64,000 nt of DNA, taken from the NCBI RefSeq assembly GCF_003386095.1, contig NZ_QREG01000007.1:1-64000 (forward strand), in the 5' to 3' direction. Below are positions 16,816-25,861 of the stretch, piece by piece (the stretch's first letter is position 1; each line of letters begins with the position of its first letter). The notes below the pieces were generated by a model, which ran no database searches, was not told the DNA's origin, and saw nothing but the letters and a program-made list of their open reading frames with translations. Both the position numbers and the translations under genes were made by a program. The DNA comes from Marinoscillum furvescens DSM 4134 (GTDB lineage: Bacteria > Bacteroidota > Bacteroidia > Cytophagales > Cyclobacteriaceae).

Positions 16816-17283
16816 ATGAAAAACATCCTTTGGCTGGGGTTAGTGGTGGCCTTGTGGGGCTGTGACCCCAACAGGGTTTATGATTCAAATAAAGATCTGG
16901 ACGGCTATTACTGGCATAAGGATTCTGTACAAACTTTTACATTTGAGGTAGGTGATGCTTCACGTCCACATCATGTATTCGCCAATTTGCGAAATACGGC
17001 GGACTATCCATTTCATAATTTGTATTATCGATATACCCTGTTAGATTCCGCGGGACAAGCGCTTCGAACCACACTCAAAAACATTTACTTGTTTGACTCC
17101 AAGACCGGAGAGCCAAATGGTAGTGGACTGGGGGACCTGTTTGACCATCGTCAGGTGTTGCTGGAAAACTACGACTTTCCATACGCAGGTGACTTTCAGC
17201 TGGACTTGCAGCAGTACATGCGCCGAGATAGCCTCTACGGGGTGGCAGCTGTGGGGGTCAGAGTGGAAGTGGTAGCCGAATAA
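16816..17283 (+). CDS. gldH: gliding motility lipoprotein GldH
   Basis: A 155-residue lipoprotein with lipobox ending WGC (Cys16). GldH is required for gliding and for chitin use in Flavobacterium johnsoniae, where loss also affects T9SS-dependent secretion; its biochemical role is unknown. The family features seen are the aromatic-rich DLDGYYWHKDSVQTFTF, the RNTADYPFHNLYYRYTL segment and a length near 155. Its place after the PSP1 gene agrees with the pairing I recall from this phylum. Its stop lies 2 nt from the convergent helicase stop. The -7 box before ricT may serve both genes; no own -7 box was seen. Confidence 0.88.
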   Translation: MKNILWLGLVVALWGCDPNRVYDSNKDLDGYYWHKDSVQTFTFEVGDASRPHHVFANLRNTADYPFHNLYYRYTLLDSAGQALRTTLKNIYLFDSKTGEPNGSGLGDLFDHRQVLLENYDFPYAGDFQLDLQQYMRRDSLYGVAAVGVRVEVVAE

Positions 17284-17285
17284 TA

Positions 17286-20200
17286 CTACTCGGTCACCCG
17301 GTGTATAAATTTCATCAGCTTTTCGCGTGTTTGTGAGCGGTTCATCCAATACTCACGGCTATAAAACTGCACAAATGGCCAATTTTTTTGGATAAGGTGG
17401 TTTTGTCTATAACTGTGAGCTTCTTTGGATGAGAGAGTATCATGAAACAGTTCATCATCAGTGAGTATAAGTCCCTGGTAGGACTGCTCTTTGGTGACGG
17501 TAAGGTCTGCAAATGGTAGGCTTTTTCTTAGTTCGAATGGCTGACCTACTTTACGAAGCTGATTTCGCAGGTACCAATCCTGATGGTGACTTTTGTCGTC
17601 TTGCGGGTTAGGCGACCACTCTCCATCGCTTACTGTTTTGGCATATTCCAGGTAGGCCTGGAGCAGTTTGGGGCCGTTATTGGTAGTGTGCTCCGTGTGC
17701 ATCTGATGCGGGAGGATGCTAGTGATCATAAAGATCTGTTCGCGGGCGCGCGTCACCGCTACATTGAGGCGGTTTTCTCCTCCGGCCTGATTTAAGCTGC
17801 CAAACCTTAGCTGAATGTTTCCATTTTCGTCTGGAGCATATGCAGGGCTAAAAACGATAATGTCACGCTCGTCGCCCTGGACGTTTTCTATGTTTTTGAC
17901 AAACAGGTTTTTCGGTGCATTGAAGGTGCCCTGATCCATGGCCTGTTCTATTTTGTCTAATATCAAGCCCTGCTGCGAAGCGTTAAAAGTGACCACCCCT
18001 ACATCTTTTTGAGGGAAGTCTCTACCGATTTTTGAAAGCAAACTAAGTACTTTGTCGGCTTCTGGCTCGTTGGTGTTGTTTTTCCACTGGCCGTCTATTT
18101 TTACATAGTGTATGGCTGGAGTGTCTCCATTGGCTACATGAAAATCGGGTAGGAGCTTCAGCCTTCCACCGTAAAAGTGCAAATTGGAAAACTCTATCAG
18201 TTCCAGGCTTTTGCTACGGTAGTGCCCTCGCAAACTTACCTCTGTGAGGTGACGTTTGGCGAGATCAAGAAGGGAGTCTACTTCCAACTCCGGAGAGGTA
18301 TCATCAGGTTCATCTTCCCACCTCACCCTGTAGAGGTCATTCGGTTGCAGCTGCTTTTCATCCCCGGCTATCACCACCTGTTTGCCACGATACATGGCAG
18401 GTATTCCTCGCTCTGCAAAGCACTGAGAGGCTTCATCGAAAATGACCAGGTCAAACATTTCTTCCATTGGGAAAATAGCTGAGGCAGACTCTGGAGAAGC
18501 AAGCCAGCATGGCAGAAGCGAAAAGACCTCTTCATAAAACTGTGAAATCACTCTGCGAATAGGCCATATTTTCCGCTTTTTGGTGACTTGATGGTAAAGG
18601 TCTTTGTACGTAACCAGGTTGTTGAGCCTATTGTATTCCAGATTGGCATAGGTGCGCTCACGGGATTTTAGCAAGAGGATTTCCTGACTTGCTTCCATCT
18701 TATCTTTGATGGCTTGCTGCAGGTCCTGTGTAAGGTGGTCTAGTCTGAAAGAAGAAACGGCCTTGAGGATAGGAAACTTGGTTTCTATATGATCGATCCA
18801 TGCCAGTGCCAGGCTGTTTTCAAATAGTGACAGGACTGCCTCTTTCTTTTCTAAAGAGCGCTCTAGCAATTCATTTATGATCTTATTTTCTTCGGAGCTA
18901 AAGCTTTCTTTTAGTTTATGATACTCTACTAGCGAATCAAAATCCTCATTGAGCTGCTGAGTGATGTCATCTAGTTGCTCTTTTCCGAGAAGGATACTGC
19001 GCACTTGTTTTTCGGTAATGTATCGACTCCAAAGTTGCAGCTGTAGTGGGATTTGCTCCAGAAAATTGATGAGCCGTTCTACACGTAGCACATATTCTTC
19101 CCGGCTGGTATTTTTCGTAGGTAAAAACTGATTGAGGGTACGTATAGAGTCTGTAAGCTGTATGCACTTTAGCGCCAGTTTTTGATAGAAAAACCAATTC
19201 TGAATATCGATCTTTCGGAAGCTCTTCGGAAAATCTGTCAACCATCTGGTGGCTTCTACCTGAGATACTATGTGTTCATAATTGAGTCGGTTGTCGATAC
19301 GGTCTAGCAATACATCAAATCCTTCTCGATTGCTTTTTAGATCATTGGCTACCAGTACGCGTGTGATAAAGATCTTGTCTGCAGAAAATAGCTTCCATCT
19401 GATCCAACTAAAGATATTCTTACGAGCTCTGATAGCATGCTCCAGTGCTTCCTGAAAGCGTCCCAGTTCACCAGGTTGTAGAGAAGTTTCTAGTCCAGCA
19501 CCCTTAAAGCACTGCAGCATGGTGCGTTCCAGGTTAGAAAGCCAGGGAGTGTCCTGGTCAGGGAGATGTTCTAGTTTTTGTTGGTAGTAGGTGTATACCG
19601 TTTCATTGTCAAGGTTGGTTTTTAGCTGCTCGAGCTTTTCTTTATGAGACAAAAAGTGGAGTGCAGTTTCGAAATCGATGGGCACTTTCGTGAAAAGCGC
19701 CGATTCGGTTTGCAGCTTTTCATCATAAGCTGGTACCTCCTGGAGAGTTTCTTTTAGCTTGATAAAATCCTGAGTACTGAAGTTGGAAAAAGAGGCTCCA
19801 CTAGTCCAAAAGTGAGGCTTGTTTTCAAACTTTTCATGGTAGTCCAGATAGCGTGATAGGCGTGTGAGAAACTCAGGAAGGGCATCATAAGTGAAAAGCC
19901 TGTATTGTTGATTGAGCGCAAACGCCGGTTGGTCCGGATCTGAAGTGAGGTAAAGCTCTTTGATGGATTTTCCGCATTCTTCAGTGTCAAAAAGTGCCTT
20001 CTTAAAATCGTCGAGTTCCTCAGTGATTTGGTCTATTTGACGGCTGGCTCGCTGAAAGTTTCTTTCGAGATGGATGGCATCCAGTCCGTTGTTTTTTTGG
20101 CGATATTCATCCAGGCTTTCTACTTGCCGGGCGATCTGTTCAAAGATGTTTTTACGGTCGTTTTTAAAGTCATGTACCAGCCCTATGAAATCATGTAGCT

Positions 20201-21284
20201 CCTGTTTCTGAAGTCGTTCATACACCACATCCAGTGCAGCTCTTTTTTGACAAACTAGCAGTACATTTTTTCCTCGCGCGATAAAGTCACTTATCAGGTT
20301 ACAAATGAGCTGAGATTTGCCAGTGCCCGGTGGTCCCTGTACGGTAAGGGAATTGCCTTTTTTTACCAGGTTTAGCGCCTGCTCCTGCGATGCATCCATC
20401 TCAAAAGGCGTAAAGGTGGTTTCTTCCTTCACCTGATCGGAGTAGCGTGTGGTTTCTTGCACCTCAGGGTTTTCTTTTACCCTTTCCCCAAAAAATGCAC
20501 TAAGGTCTTTGATAGTGGGGTCATCCAGAAGTTTTACATAGTCTGGCATGAGGTAAGACCCAGCCTGAGGAAATATGCCCAGAACCGCCTCAGGGTATAA
20601 TTTTAGCTCCCCATCGCGCTCATGTTCTTCGAAAGCCGCCTTTTTATAGTTTTCAAAAGGCTGAAGCTTGTCCATAAAATTTTCCTGATTGAAGTTGAGC
20701 TCCAGGTTACTTTCTTTCAGGATGTTATATAGCTCCGTACGATAGACCGTGCTGTCCATGCTCAGGTCGTTTAGCACGGACTCGATGAGCTCTTCATCTA
20801 GTGCCACTTTGTTGTAGTATGCATAGCCTAGAAGCAAGGTTTTATTGAAGGTGATGTTGACGTCTTTTCGCTGCTCCAGGTGCCACCCTCCATTGGTGCG
20901 CGAAAGTGATACGGGGTAGAATATAAGTGGGCATCGCACTAATGTCCCGTCATTGAATTTCCCTCTCACAAATGGCCACCCTATGTACAGGTCTCTGGCA
21001 CCTCGTTCTTGAAAGATAAAATTTTCGATACGCTGTATTTTGCGCAGTTTTTGGCTGATACGGTTGACACTTTGGTCTCGTGCATCAAATTCGTCACTCA
21101 GTTTGATTTTAGCTTTGCCTGCTATTAGTTGCTGGATTACACTAAAGCTAGGCTGCCCATCTGCAAAATCCAGGTCGTGAAGGTCTAAAAATTGGTCTGA
21201 GATCAGTCTCAGGAGCAAGAGTGACCGGTTGTTTCCAGAGAGGTTGGTAAGCCTTCGCAGGTACGTTTGCAAAATTTTCTCCAT
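17286..21284 (-). CDS. large superfamily 1 helicase/ATPase with C-terminal nuclease-like domain
   Basis: A 1332-residue cytoplasmic AAA_11/AAA_12-type (UPF1-like) helicase. The N-terminal 290 residues resemble DUF4011-type leaders (WPFVRGKFNDGTLVRCPLIF). The helicase motifs are: Walker A GPPGTGKS (317-324), Walker B LVIFDEASQ (about 950), motif III VVIAGDEKQLQP, GHYRS, VQGDERDIIVFSP and NVAVTRAREQ (about 1173). About 550 residues of mostly helical sequence lie between Walker A and B. The last 90 residues match the outline of a Vsr/MTES_1575-like nuclease, but the usual IExDG is ILTDD here. Relatives occur singly and in defence islands; this one is among core genes. Function is unknown: DNA/RNA repair or defence are possible. 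Confidence 0.8.
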   Translation of the reverse strand: MEKILQTYLRRLTNLSGNNRSLLLLRLISDQFLDLHDLDFADGQPSFSVIQQLIAGKAKIKLSDEFDARDQSVNRISQKLRKIQRIENFIFQERGARDLYIGWPFVRGKFNDGTLVRCPLIFYPVSLSRTNGGWHLEQRKDVNITFNKTLLLGYAYYNKVALDEELIESVLNDLSMDSTVYRTELYNILKESNLELNFNQENFMDKLQPFENYKKAAFEEHERDGELKLYPEAVLGIFPQAGSYLMPDYVKLLDDPTIKDLSAFFGERVKENPEVQETTRYSDQVKEETTFTPFEMDASQEQALNLVKKGNSLTVQGPPGTGKSQLICNLISDFIARGKNVLLVCQKRAALDVVYERLQKQELHDFIGLVHDFKNDRKNIFEQIARQVESLDEYRQKNNGLDAIHLERNFQRASRQIDQITEELDDFKKALFDTEECGKSIKELYLTSDPDQPAFALNQQYRLFTYDALPEFLTRLSRYLDYHEKFENKPHFWTSGASFSNFSTQDFIKLKETLQEVPAYDEKLQTESALFTKVPIDFETALHFLSHKEKLEQLKTNLDNETVYTYYQQKLEHLPDQDTPWLSNLERTMLQCFKGAGLETSLQPGELGRFQEALEHAIRARKNIFSWIRWKLFSADKIFITRVLVANDLKSNREGFDVLLDRIDNRLNYEHIVSQVEATRWLTDFPKSFRKIDIQNWFFYQKLALKCIQLTDSIRTLNQFLPTKNTSREEYVLRVERLINFLEQIPLQLQLWSRYITEKQVRSILLGKEQLDDITQQLNEDFDSLVEYHKLKESFSSEENKIINELLERSLEKKEAVLSLFENSLALAWIDHIETKFPILKAVSSFRLDHLTQDLQQAIKDKMEASQEILLLKSRERTYANLEYNRLNNLVTYKDLYHQVTKKRKIWPIRRVISQFYEEVFSLLPCWLASPESASAIFPMEEMFDLVIFDEASQCFAERGIPAMYRGKQVVIAGDEKQLQPNDLYRVRWEDEPDDTSPELEVDSLLDLAKRHLTEVSLRGHYRSKSLELIEFSNLHFYGGRLKLLPDFHVANGDTPAIHYVKIDGQWKNNTNEPEADKVLSLLSKIGRDFPQKDVGVVTFNASQQGLILDKIEQAMDQGTFNAPKNLFVKNIENVQGDERDIIVFSPAYAPDENGNIQLRFGSLNQAGGENRLNVAVTRAREQIFMITSILPHQMHTEHTTNNGPKLLQAYLEYAKTVSDGEWSPNPQDDKSHHQDWYLRNQLRKVGQPFELRKSLPFADLTVTKEQSYQGLILTDDELFHDTLSSKEAHSYRQNHLIQKNWPFVQFYSREYWMNRSQTREKLMKFIHRVTE

Positions 21285-21294
21285 AGGGTATCCG

Positions 21295-22206
21295 TCACGG
21301 ATTCGGCGAAAGATAAGGATATATTTTCTGATAGAGACTGTCGCTTATGATCTTTATTGACTTTAGCTGCTCTACATCATCCAGCTGGCCTCTTTGTTTC
21401 CTGAAATTGACAATCACTTTTGCTGTATTGTAATCTATGTAAGGGTGACGGTAAAGGTGTTTTAGCGAGTCTGTATTGAGATCAATTTGCTGAACATCAC
21501 TAGCAAAAATAAGGTGTTGCCGAAGCTGATTTACTACGGCAGAGTCCAATCCATAAACTTCATAAAGCTGTTCTGGCTGATGAAATCCCCCAAGTTTGTT
21601 TCTGTAGCTTACGATGCGCTTGGAAAGAACCGGTCCGATGCCTTTGAGCTGGCGTAAGTCCTCCGGTGTGGCGGTGTTTACCTCAAACTTTTTGATTGGT
21701 TCGGCCGCTTGGGCTGGTTTGTCGTATGGACGGATTTCTTCCGGTTCTTTCAGCTCATCCGGGAGCTGAATATAGTTCCAAAGCACTTTTACGCGTTCCT
21801 CGGGGATGTTGTATATGCGGAGTAGGTCTTTTTTTACCATAAAGCGGCCTCCTTTTTCACGATAACTTAAAATGTTTTTCGAGGCATATTCACCGAGTCC
21901 AAGGCGAATCATCTCAGAAAGTGTAGCACTGTTTGGGTTGAAAGGAAATTGTTCCAGGGGAGGTGGTTCATTTTTGGGTTTTGGCTTGGGTTTTAGTACA
22001 AAAGAGCTTTCGAGTTCTGCAGCCCATGACTTCAAAGATTCTTTGTCAAGCTGAAAATTATTTGCCGAGCTTTTTGTTTGGTATAGATAGACTTTTGGAA
22101 CTACCAGTCCCAAAAATGCCAAAACGAACAGGGTGATCGTGCCGTTTGCTTCGGATTTAGAAAAACCCAGAGCATCTGAAATCCATTGTCGGATAACTCT
22201 TAACAT
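21295..22206 (-). CDS. helix-hairpin-helix (ComEA-like) protein
   Basis: A 303-residue protein with one N-terminal membrane helix (TITLFVLAFLGLVVPKVYLY) and three helix-hairpin-helix units: near 92-125 (FNPNSATLSEMIRLGLGEYA), 175-210 (EVNTATPEDLRQLKGIGPVL) and 245-285 (DLNTDSLKHLYRHPYIDYNT). The pattern is that of ComEA, which binds incoming double-stranded DNA during transformation, though many Bacteroidota have such proteins without proof of competence. Only the middle copy keeps the full GIG hairpin. It lies just upstream of the large helicase (10 nt gap), so the two may be co-transcribed and both handle DNA (inference). Confidence 0.85.
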   Translation of the reverse strand: MLRVIRQWISDALGFSKSEANGTITLFVLAFLGLVVPKVYLYQTKSSANNFQLDKESLKSWAAELESSFVLKPKPKPKNEPPPLEQFPFNPNSATLSEMIRLGLGEYASKNILSYREKGGRFMVKKDLLRIYNIPEERVKVLWNYIQLPDELKEPEEIRPYDKPAQAAEPIKKFEVNTATPEDLRQLKGIGPVLSKRIVSYRNKLGGFHQPEQLYEVYGLDSAVVNQLRQHLIFASDVQQIDLNTDSLKHLYRHPYIDYNTAKVIVNFRKQRGQLDDVEQLKSIKIISDSLYQKIYPYLSPNP

Positions 22207-22367
22207 AAACCGCTATTTAAAACGAATATACTAAATTATTCGTAGGTGACGTGTGTGCTTGCTTTTAAGTGTGCGGTAGTATGGTGTCTGTAGTGAAACT
22301 GACAATACGGGGAGTAAACCGGCTGATTTTCTGATGGTAATAGGATGGAAAAATGTTCGTCATGCTT

Positions 22368-22375
22368 TATTTTTG
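22368..22375 (+). promoter_or_regulatory. -7 box of hemA
   Basis: TATTTTTG lies 29 nt before the hemA ATG and fits TAnnTTTG. Confidence 0.6.
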
Positions 22376-22404
22376 CAGGCGATCAAATTTAGTGAAGGGA
22401 TCTG

Positions 22405-23664
22405 ATGCATAGACAATTTAAGGCAGTAGGGATATCATATCGAAACACACCACTCGAGGTACGTGAAGCGGTTACGTTTGATGAAAATCAGGCGAAGCAG
22501 TTCATGACTATGCTCAAGGAGACCTTTGGTGTAGACGAAGCCCTCGTCTTATCTACTTGCAATCGTACAGAGATCTATTACACTTCCTCAGAAGACCTGG
22601 CATCTAAAATTGCCGGCCTTATTGATGTGTTTCATGGGTTGCTGGATCAACCTGCGGCGGGTTACTTCAGAGCTATGCCGTATGAGGAGGCAGTAAATCA
22701 TTTGTTTGAGGTGTCCTTGGGAGTGGATTCACAGGTATTGGGTGATATTCAGATCACCAATCAGGTAAAGAAGGCTTACCAGTGGTCTGCAGATGAAGAT
22801 ATGGCAGGTCCATTTTTGCATAGGCTTCTTCACACGATCTTTTACACCAATAAACGTACGGTTCAGGAAACACCATTTCGGGACGGAACGGCTTCTGTAG
22901 CCTCAGCGGCTGTGGATATAGCCAATCAGTTTATGCATAACTACACTGCGCCTCAGGTAGCAGTGATTGGTTTAGGGGAGATCGGTGCCAATGTAGCCGA
23001 AAACCTGAAAGGCGCTACAGCAGATGTATGTCTGGTAAACAGAACTTTTCAAACAGCTCAATCTCATGCGGAAGAGTTTGGCCATCGGGCTGTAGCATAT
23101 GAGCGCCTCTCTGAAGTAGTAAAATCTGCGCATGTGGTGATCAGTGCGGTACAAGCTCCGGAGCCAATCATTACTTCGTCTCTGCTGAGCGGAAATGAAC
23201 ATCCGAAAATGCTTATAGATCTTTCGGTGCCCCGAAGTATAGAAGAAGCAGTAGAGGAAATCAACGGTGTGTTGCTTTACAATGTGGACCAACTACAGGA
23301 ACGTGCCAGTCAGGCACTAAAGCGCAGACATGAAGCAGTAGGGCAGGTGAAGGCAATAATTGCTGAGAGCATAGCGGAGTTTAACAACTGGTCTCAGGAG
23401 ATGGAAGTGTCTCCCACAATCAAGCGATTTAAGCAGGCATTGGAGGATATTCGCAAAGCGGAATTGGCCCGATATGTAGGGAAAGTGGATGAGCAGCAAG
23501 CCAAAATGCTGGAAAAAGCCACCAAGAGCATGATGCAGAAAGTAATTAAGCTTCCGGTGCTACAGCTCAAAGCTGCATGTAAGCGTGGCGAGGCTGAGTC
23601 TCTGGTAGGCGTCCTCAATGACCTTTTCAACCTGGAAAAGGAAGAAAGCAAACCTGCGGAGTAA
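22405..23664 (+). CDS. hemA: glutamyl-tRNA reductase
   Basis: First step of the C5 haem pathway: NADPH-dependent reduction of glutamyl-tRNA to glutamate-1-semialdehyde. The 419 residues contain the catalytic cysteine in LSTCNRTEIYY (Cys52), the SLGVDSQVLGD segment (a variant of the usual SGLDSxVxGE), the NADPH-binding AVIGLGEIGANVAENL and a C-terminal helical dimerisation domain. The start is the first ATG and matches the family N terminus (FKAVGISYRNTPLEVRE). No other haem gene is adjacent. Confidence 0.96.
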   Translation: MHRQFKAVGISYRNTPLEVREAVTFDENQAKQFMTMLKETFGVDEALVLSTCNRTEIYYTSSEDLASKIAGLIDVFHGLLDQPAAGYFRAMPYEEAVNHLFEVSLGVDSQVLGDIQITNQVKKAYQWSADEDMAGPFLHRLLHTIFYTNKRTVQETPFRDGTASVASAAVDIANQFMHNYTAPQVAVIGLGEIGANVAENLKGATADVCLVNRTFQTAQSHAEEFGHRAVAYERLSEVVKSAHVVISAVQAPEPIITSSLLSGNEHPKMLIDLSVPRSIEEAVEEINGVLLYNVDQLQERASQALKRRHEAVGQVKAIIAESIAEFNNWSQEMEVSPTIKRFKQALEDIRKAELARYVGKVDEQQAKMLEKATKSMMQKVIKLPVLQLKAACKRGEAESLVGVLNDLFNLEKEESKPAE

Positions 23665-23683
23665 ACCTCGCTTCGCATTTTCT

Positions 23684-23691
23684 TATATTTG
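23684..23691 (+). promoter_or_regulatory. -7 box abutting the WG-protein start
   Basis: TATATTTG fits TAnnTTTG but ends only 4 nt before the ATG at 23696. Transcription would start at or near the start codon, giving a leaderless message, unless the box is chance. Confidence 0.4.
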
Positions 23692-23695
23692 ACCT

Positions 23696-25861
23696 ATGCG
23701 GATTTTTTGCCTCATTTTTATGATGGCTGTGTGCAGCATTAGCTTGCATGCAGAAGGACTACATATCATTACATCAGGTGGCTTTCAGGGGGTAGCTAAT
23801 AGCGAAGGGCAAGTGGTAGTACCTGCTATTTATGAGCGGCTCGGTTGGTCTGATGGTGAAAGCGCCATCGTAGGCAGCACTGTTGGCTTTTATGAAAATG
23901 GCCGATGGGGCCTTATCAATATCAAAAGCAAGAAAATTTCTAGTGCCAAGTATGCCATTTTAAAGCCATTTCATGATGACTTGTTTGAGGCTGGAGTACG
24001 GGCAAAATTTAGCAACCGCGTACAGCGTGGGCTGATAGATACCAAAGGCCGGGTGGTTGTAGACCTAAAGTACTATACCATAGACAAAATGGCTGGCCAG
24101 CTACGTGTAGCAAAATATACCAACGGCAAACTCCGGTATGGGCTGGTGTCACCAGGCAATGAGGTGCTGGTGCCTATGAATTACGCAAATATTCATTTGG
24201 TGGGCGAGCTATTGGTTATGGAAAATGATCAAAACCAGCTGAAGCCCATTAGTCGTGAAGGAGTGCCATTGCTGGCATATTGGGTAGATGCTTTGTCTGC
24301 CTATGGTGAAGACTATCTGGTAGAGAAGGAAGGGTACTTCGGAGTGATGACGGCTGCTGGAGAGCTTAAGCAGCCAATACACTTTAAGCGCATAGACGAA
24401 AACGGCAAAGGGCTTTTTCCAAATTGGAAAGTAAAGCTCATTGGTGATGAAAGCGTGAGTATGGAAATTCTGTGTGATTCAATTGTCTATCACCAGACGG
24501 AAGATTTGCTGATAGCACATGTCAATCGCACAGAGCATATACTGGCAGCAAGTGATTTATTGTTTAAGGACCAGCAGCGTCAGTTGCGTTATATCAATCA
24601 GGGCTTTTTGGTTACTGAAAATTCAGCATTTGGCCAATGGGAAATACACAAAACAGACGGTCGGGAAATTGCCACTGGGTTTGATTCGGTGGCTGTGGAC
24701 GCACATTATTTTTTCACAAAGTCACGTGACCAATGGGATGTTTACAACCTCTTTGGAAGAAAAATAAATGAACGTCCATTTCAGGCGGTAGGCCACTCGC
24801 ACGCACGAAATGTACCGGTAAAAAAGAATGATTATTGGGGGTGGATCAATTTTACCGGAGAGCGTATTGTCAACTATCGCTACGATGCTGTGGTCCCTGC
24901 TACCCATCCGGATCATTTTTTAGCTAGTAGCTACCGTAAATGGGGCGTTTCTTCATTTGCTGATGAGTGGCTCATTTTGCCAGAATATGATTCTGTATAC
25001 GCTCATGGTCAGTTTTACATCGGCACCAGAGGACGAGCTTCTTATGTACTAAACCATGCCGGAGAGGTGTTGCACAGCGTTCCTTTTGAGGTATCTCCAT
25101 TGGCCGACTCTACCGGAGCCCTGCGCATATACGACCGGGTAGCTGGAGCGAGTGGTGTCATTACCCATGAGGGCTATTATGTGCACCCGCAGTATCAGTC
25201 TGTGAGCGTCATAGGTGGGTATTATGAGTTGGTAGATTCTACAGGCGTCACGTTGTTGGCTGCAGATGGCCGAGAGCTACTAAGCCCAAAAGACGGAGTG
25301 GAGAAAGTCCTCACCTTTGAGGAGTCCTTCTTTCATATCATAGAAGATGGAAAGCACGGTTTTGTAGATACCAACGGCAAGCTGAGAATAGCCAATCGCT
25401 ATGACTCTGCGCAGTATTTTCAGGAAGGCTACGCTCCCATTAAGCTGATGGGTAAATGGGGGTTTATAGACAAGTCGGAGATCTTGAGAATTCAGCCCTT
25501 TTACCTGTCATCAAGTGTGTATAAGAATGGGTTGGCTATCGTGCAGGTGTCGGAGGGCTATGGGCTCATCACCAGGCAGGGAGAAGAGGTGGTAGCCACG
25601 CGGTGGAAGTATATTGAGCGCCTTGGCACGGGCAATTATCGGGTCACGGACTGGGATGGAAAAGTGGGCTTAGTGGATGTAAACGGTCGTTTTATAGTCC
25701 GCCCCAACTATGACAGTCTGGAGGATACACCCAAAGAACTAATCATCGCGAGTAGGGCTGGACAAAAGGGCGTGTTGGATTACAAAGGTTTTACCCGGGT
25801 GCCCTTTGATTACACAGATATTCAAATCAAAGGAGACTATCTACTCCTTCGGGACAACTGA
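23696..25861 (+). CDS. WG-repeat protein
   Basis: A 721-residue exported protein with signal peptide (MRIFCLIFMMAVCSISLHA) and then a run of WG-type repeats, seen as recurring GRWGLINIK, GKHGFVDTNGK, GKWGFIDKSE, EGYGLITRQGE and DGKVGLVDVNGR units spaced about 40-50 residues. WG repeats form beta-rich structures common in Bacteroidota surface and periplasmic proteins; no activity is assigned. There is no C-terminal T9SS domain, so it is probably periplasmic or held otherwise. Its stop abuts that of the M16 gene: the six bases TGATCA hold both stop codons. Another possible start is the MM at residues 9-10. Confidence 0.85.
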   Translation: MRIFCLIFMMAVCSISLHAEGLHIITSGGFQGVANSEGQVVVPAIYERLGWSDGESAIVGSTVGFYENGRWGLINIKSKKISSAKYAILKPFHDDLFEAGVRAKFSNRVQRGLIDTKGRVVVDLKYYTIDKMAGQLRVAKYTNGKLRYGLVSPGNEVLVPMNYANIHLVGELLVMENDQNQLKPISREGVPLLAYWVDALSAYGEDYLVEKEGYFGVMTAAGELKQPIHFKRIDENGKGLFPNWKVKLIGDESVSMEILCDSIVYHQTEDLLIAHVNRTEHILAASDLLFKDQQRQLRYINQGFLVTENSAFGQWEIHKTDGREIATGFDSVAVDAHYFFTKSRDQWDVYNLFGRKINERPFQAVGHSHARNVPVKKNDYWGWINFTGERIVNYRYDAVVPATHPDHFLASSYRKWGVSSFADEWLILPEYDSVYAHGQFYIGTRGRASYVLNHAGEVLHSVPFEVSPLADSTGALRIYDRVAGASGVITHEGYYVHPQYQSVSVIGGYYELVDSTGVTLLAADGRELLSPKDGVEKVLTFEESFFHIIEDGKHGFVDTNGKLRIANRYDSAQYFQEGYAPIKLMGKWGFIDKSEILRIQPFYLSSSVYKNGLAIVQVSEGYGLITRQGEEVVATRWKYIERLGTGNYRVTDWDGKVGLVDVNGRFIVRPNYDSLEDTPKELIIASRAGQKGVLDYKGFTRVPFDYTDIQIKGDYLLLRDN

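Noticed and set aside
17286-22206. Defence island
   Set aside because: Only the helicase is defence-like; its neighbours are gldH, a ComEA-like gene and hemA, and no toxin, methylase or integrase is present.
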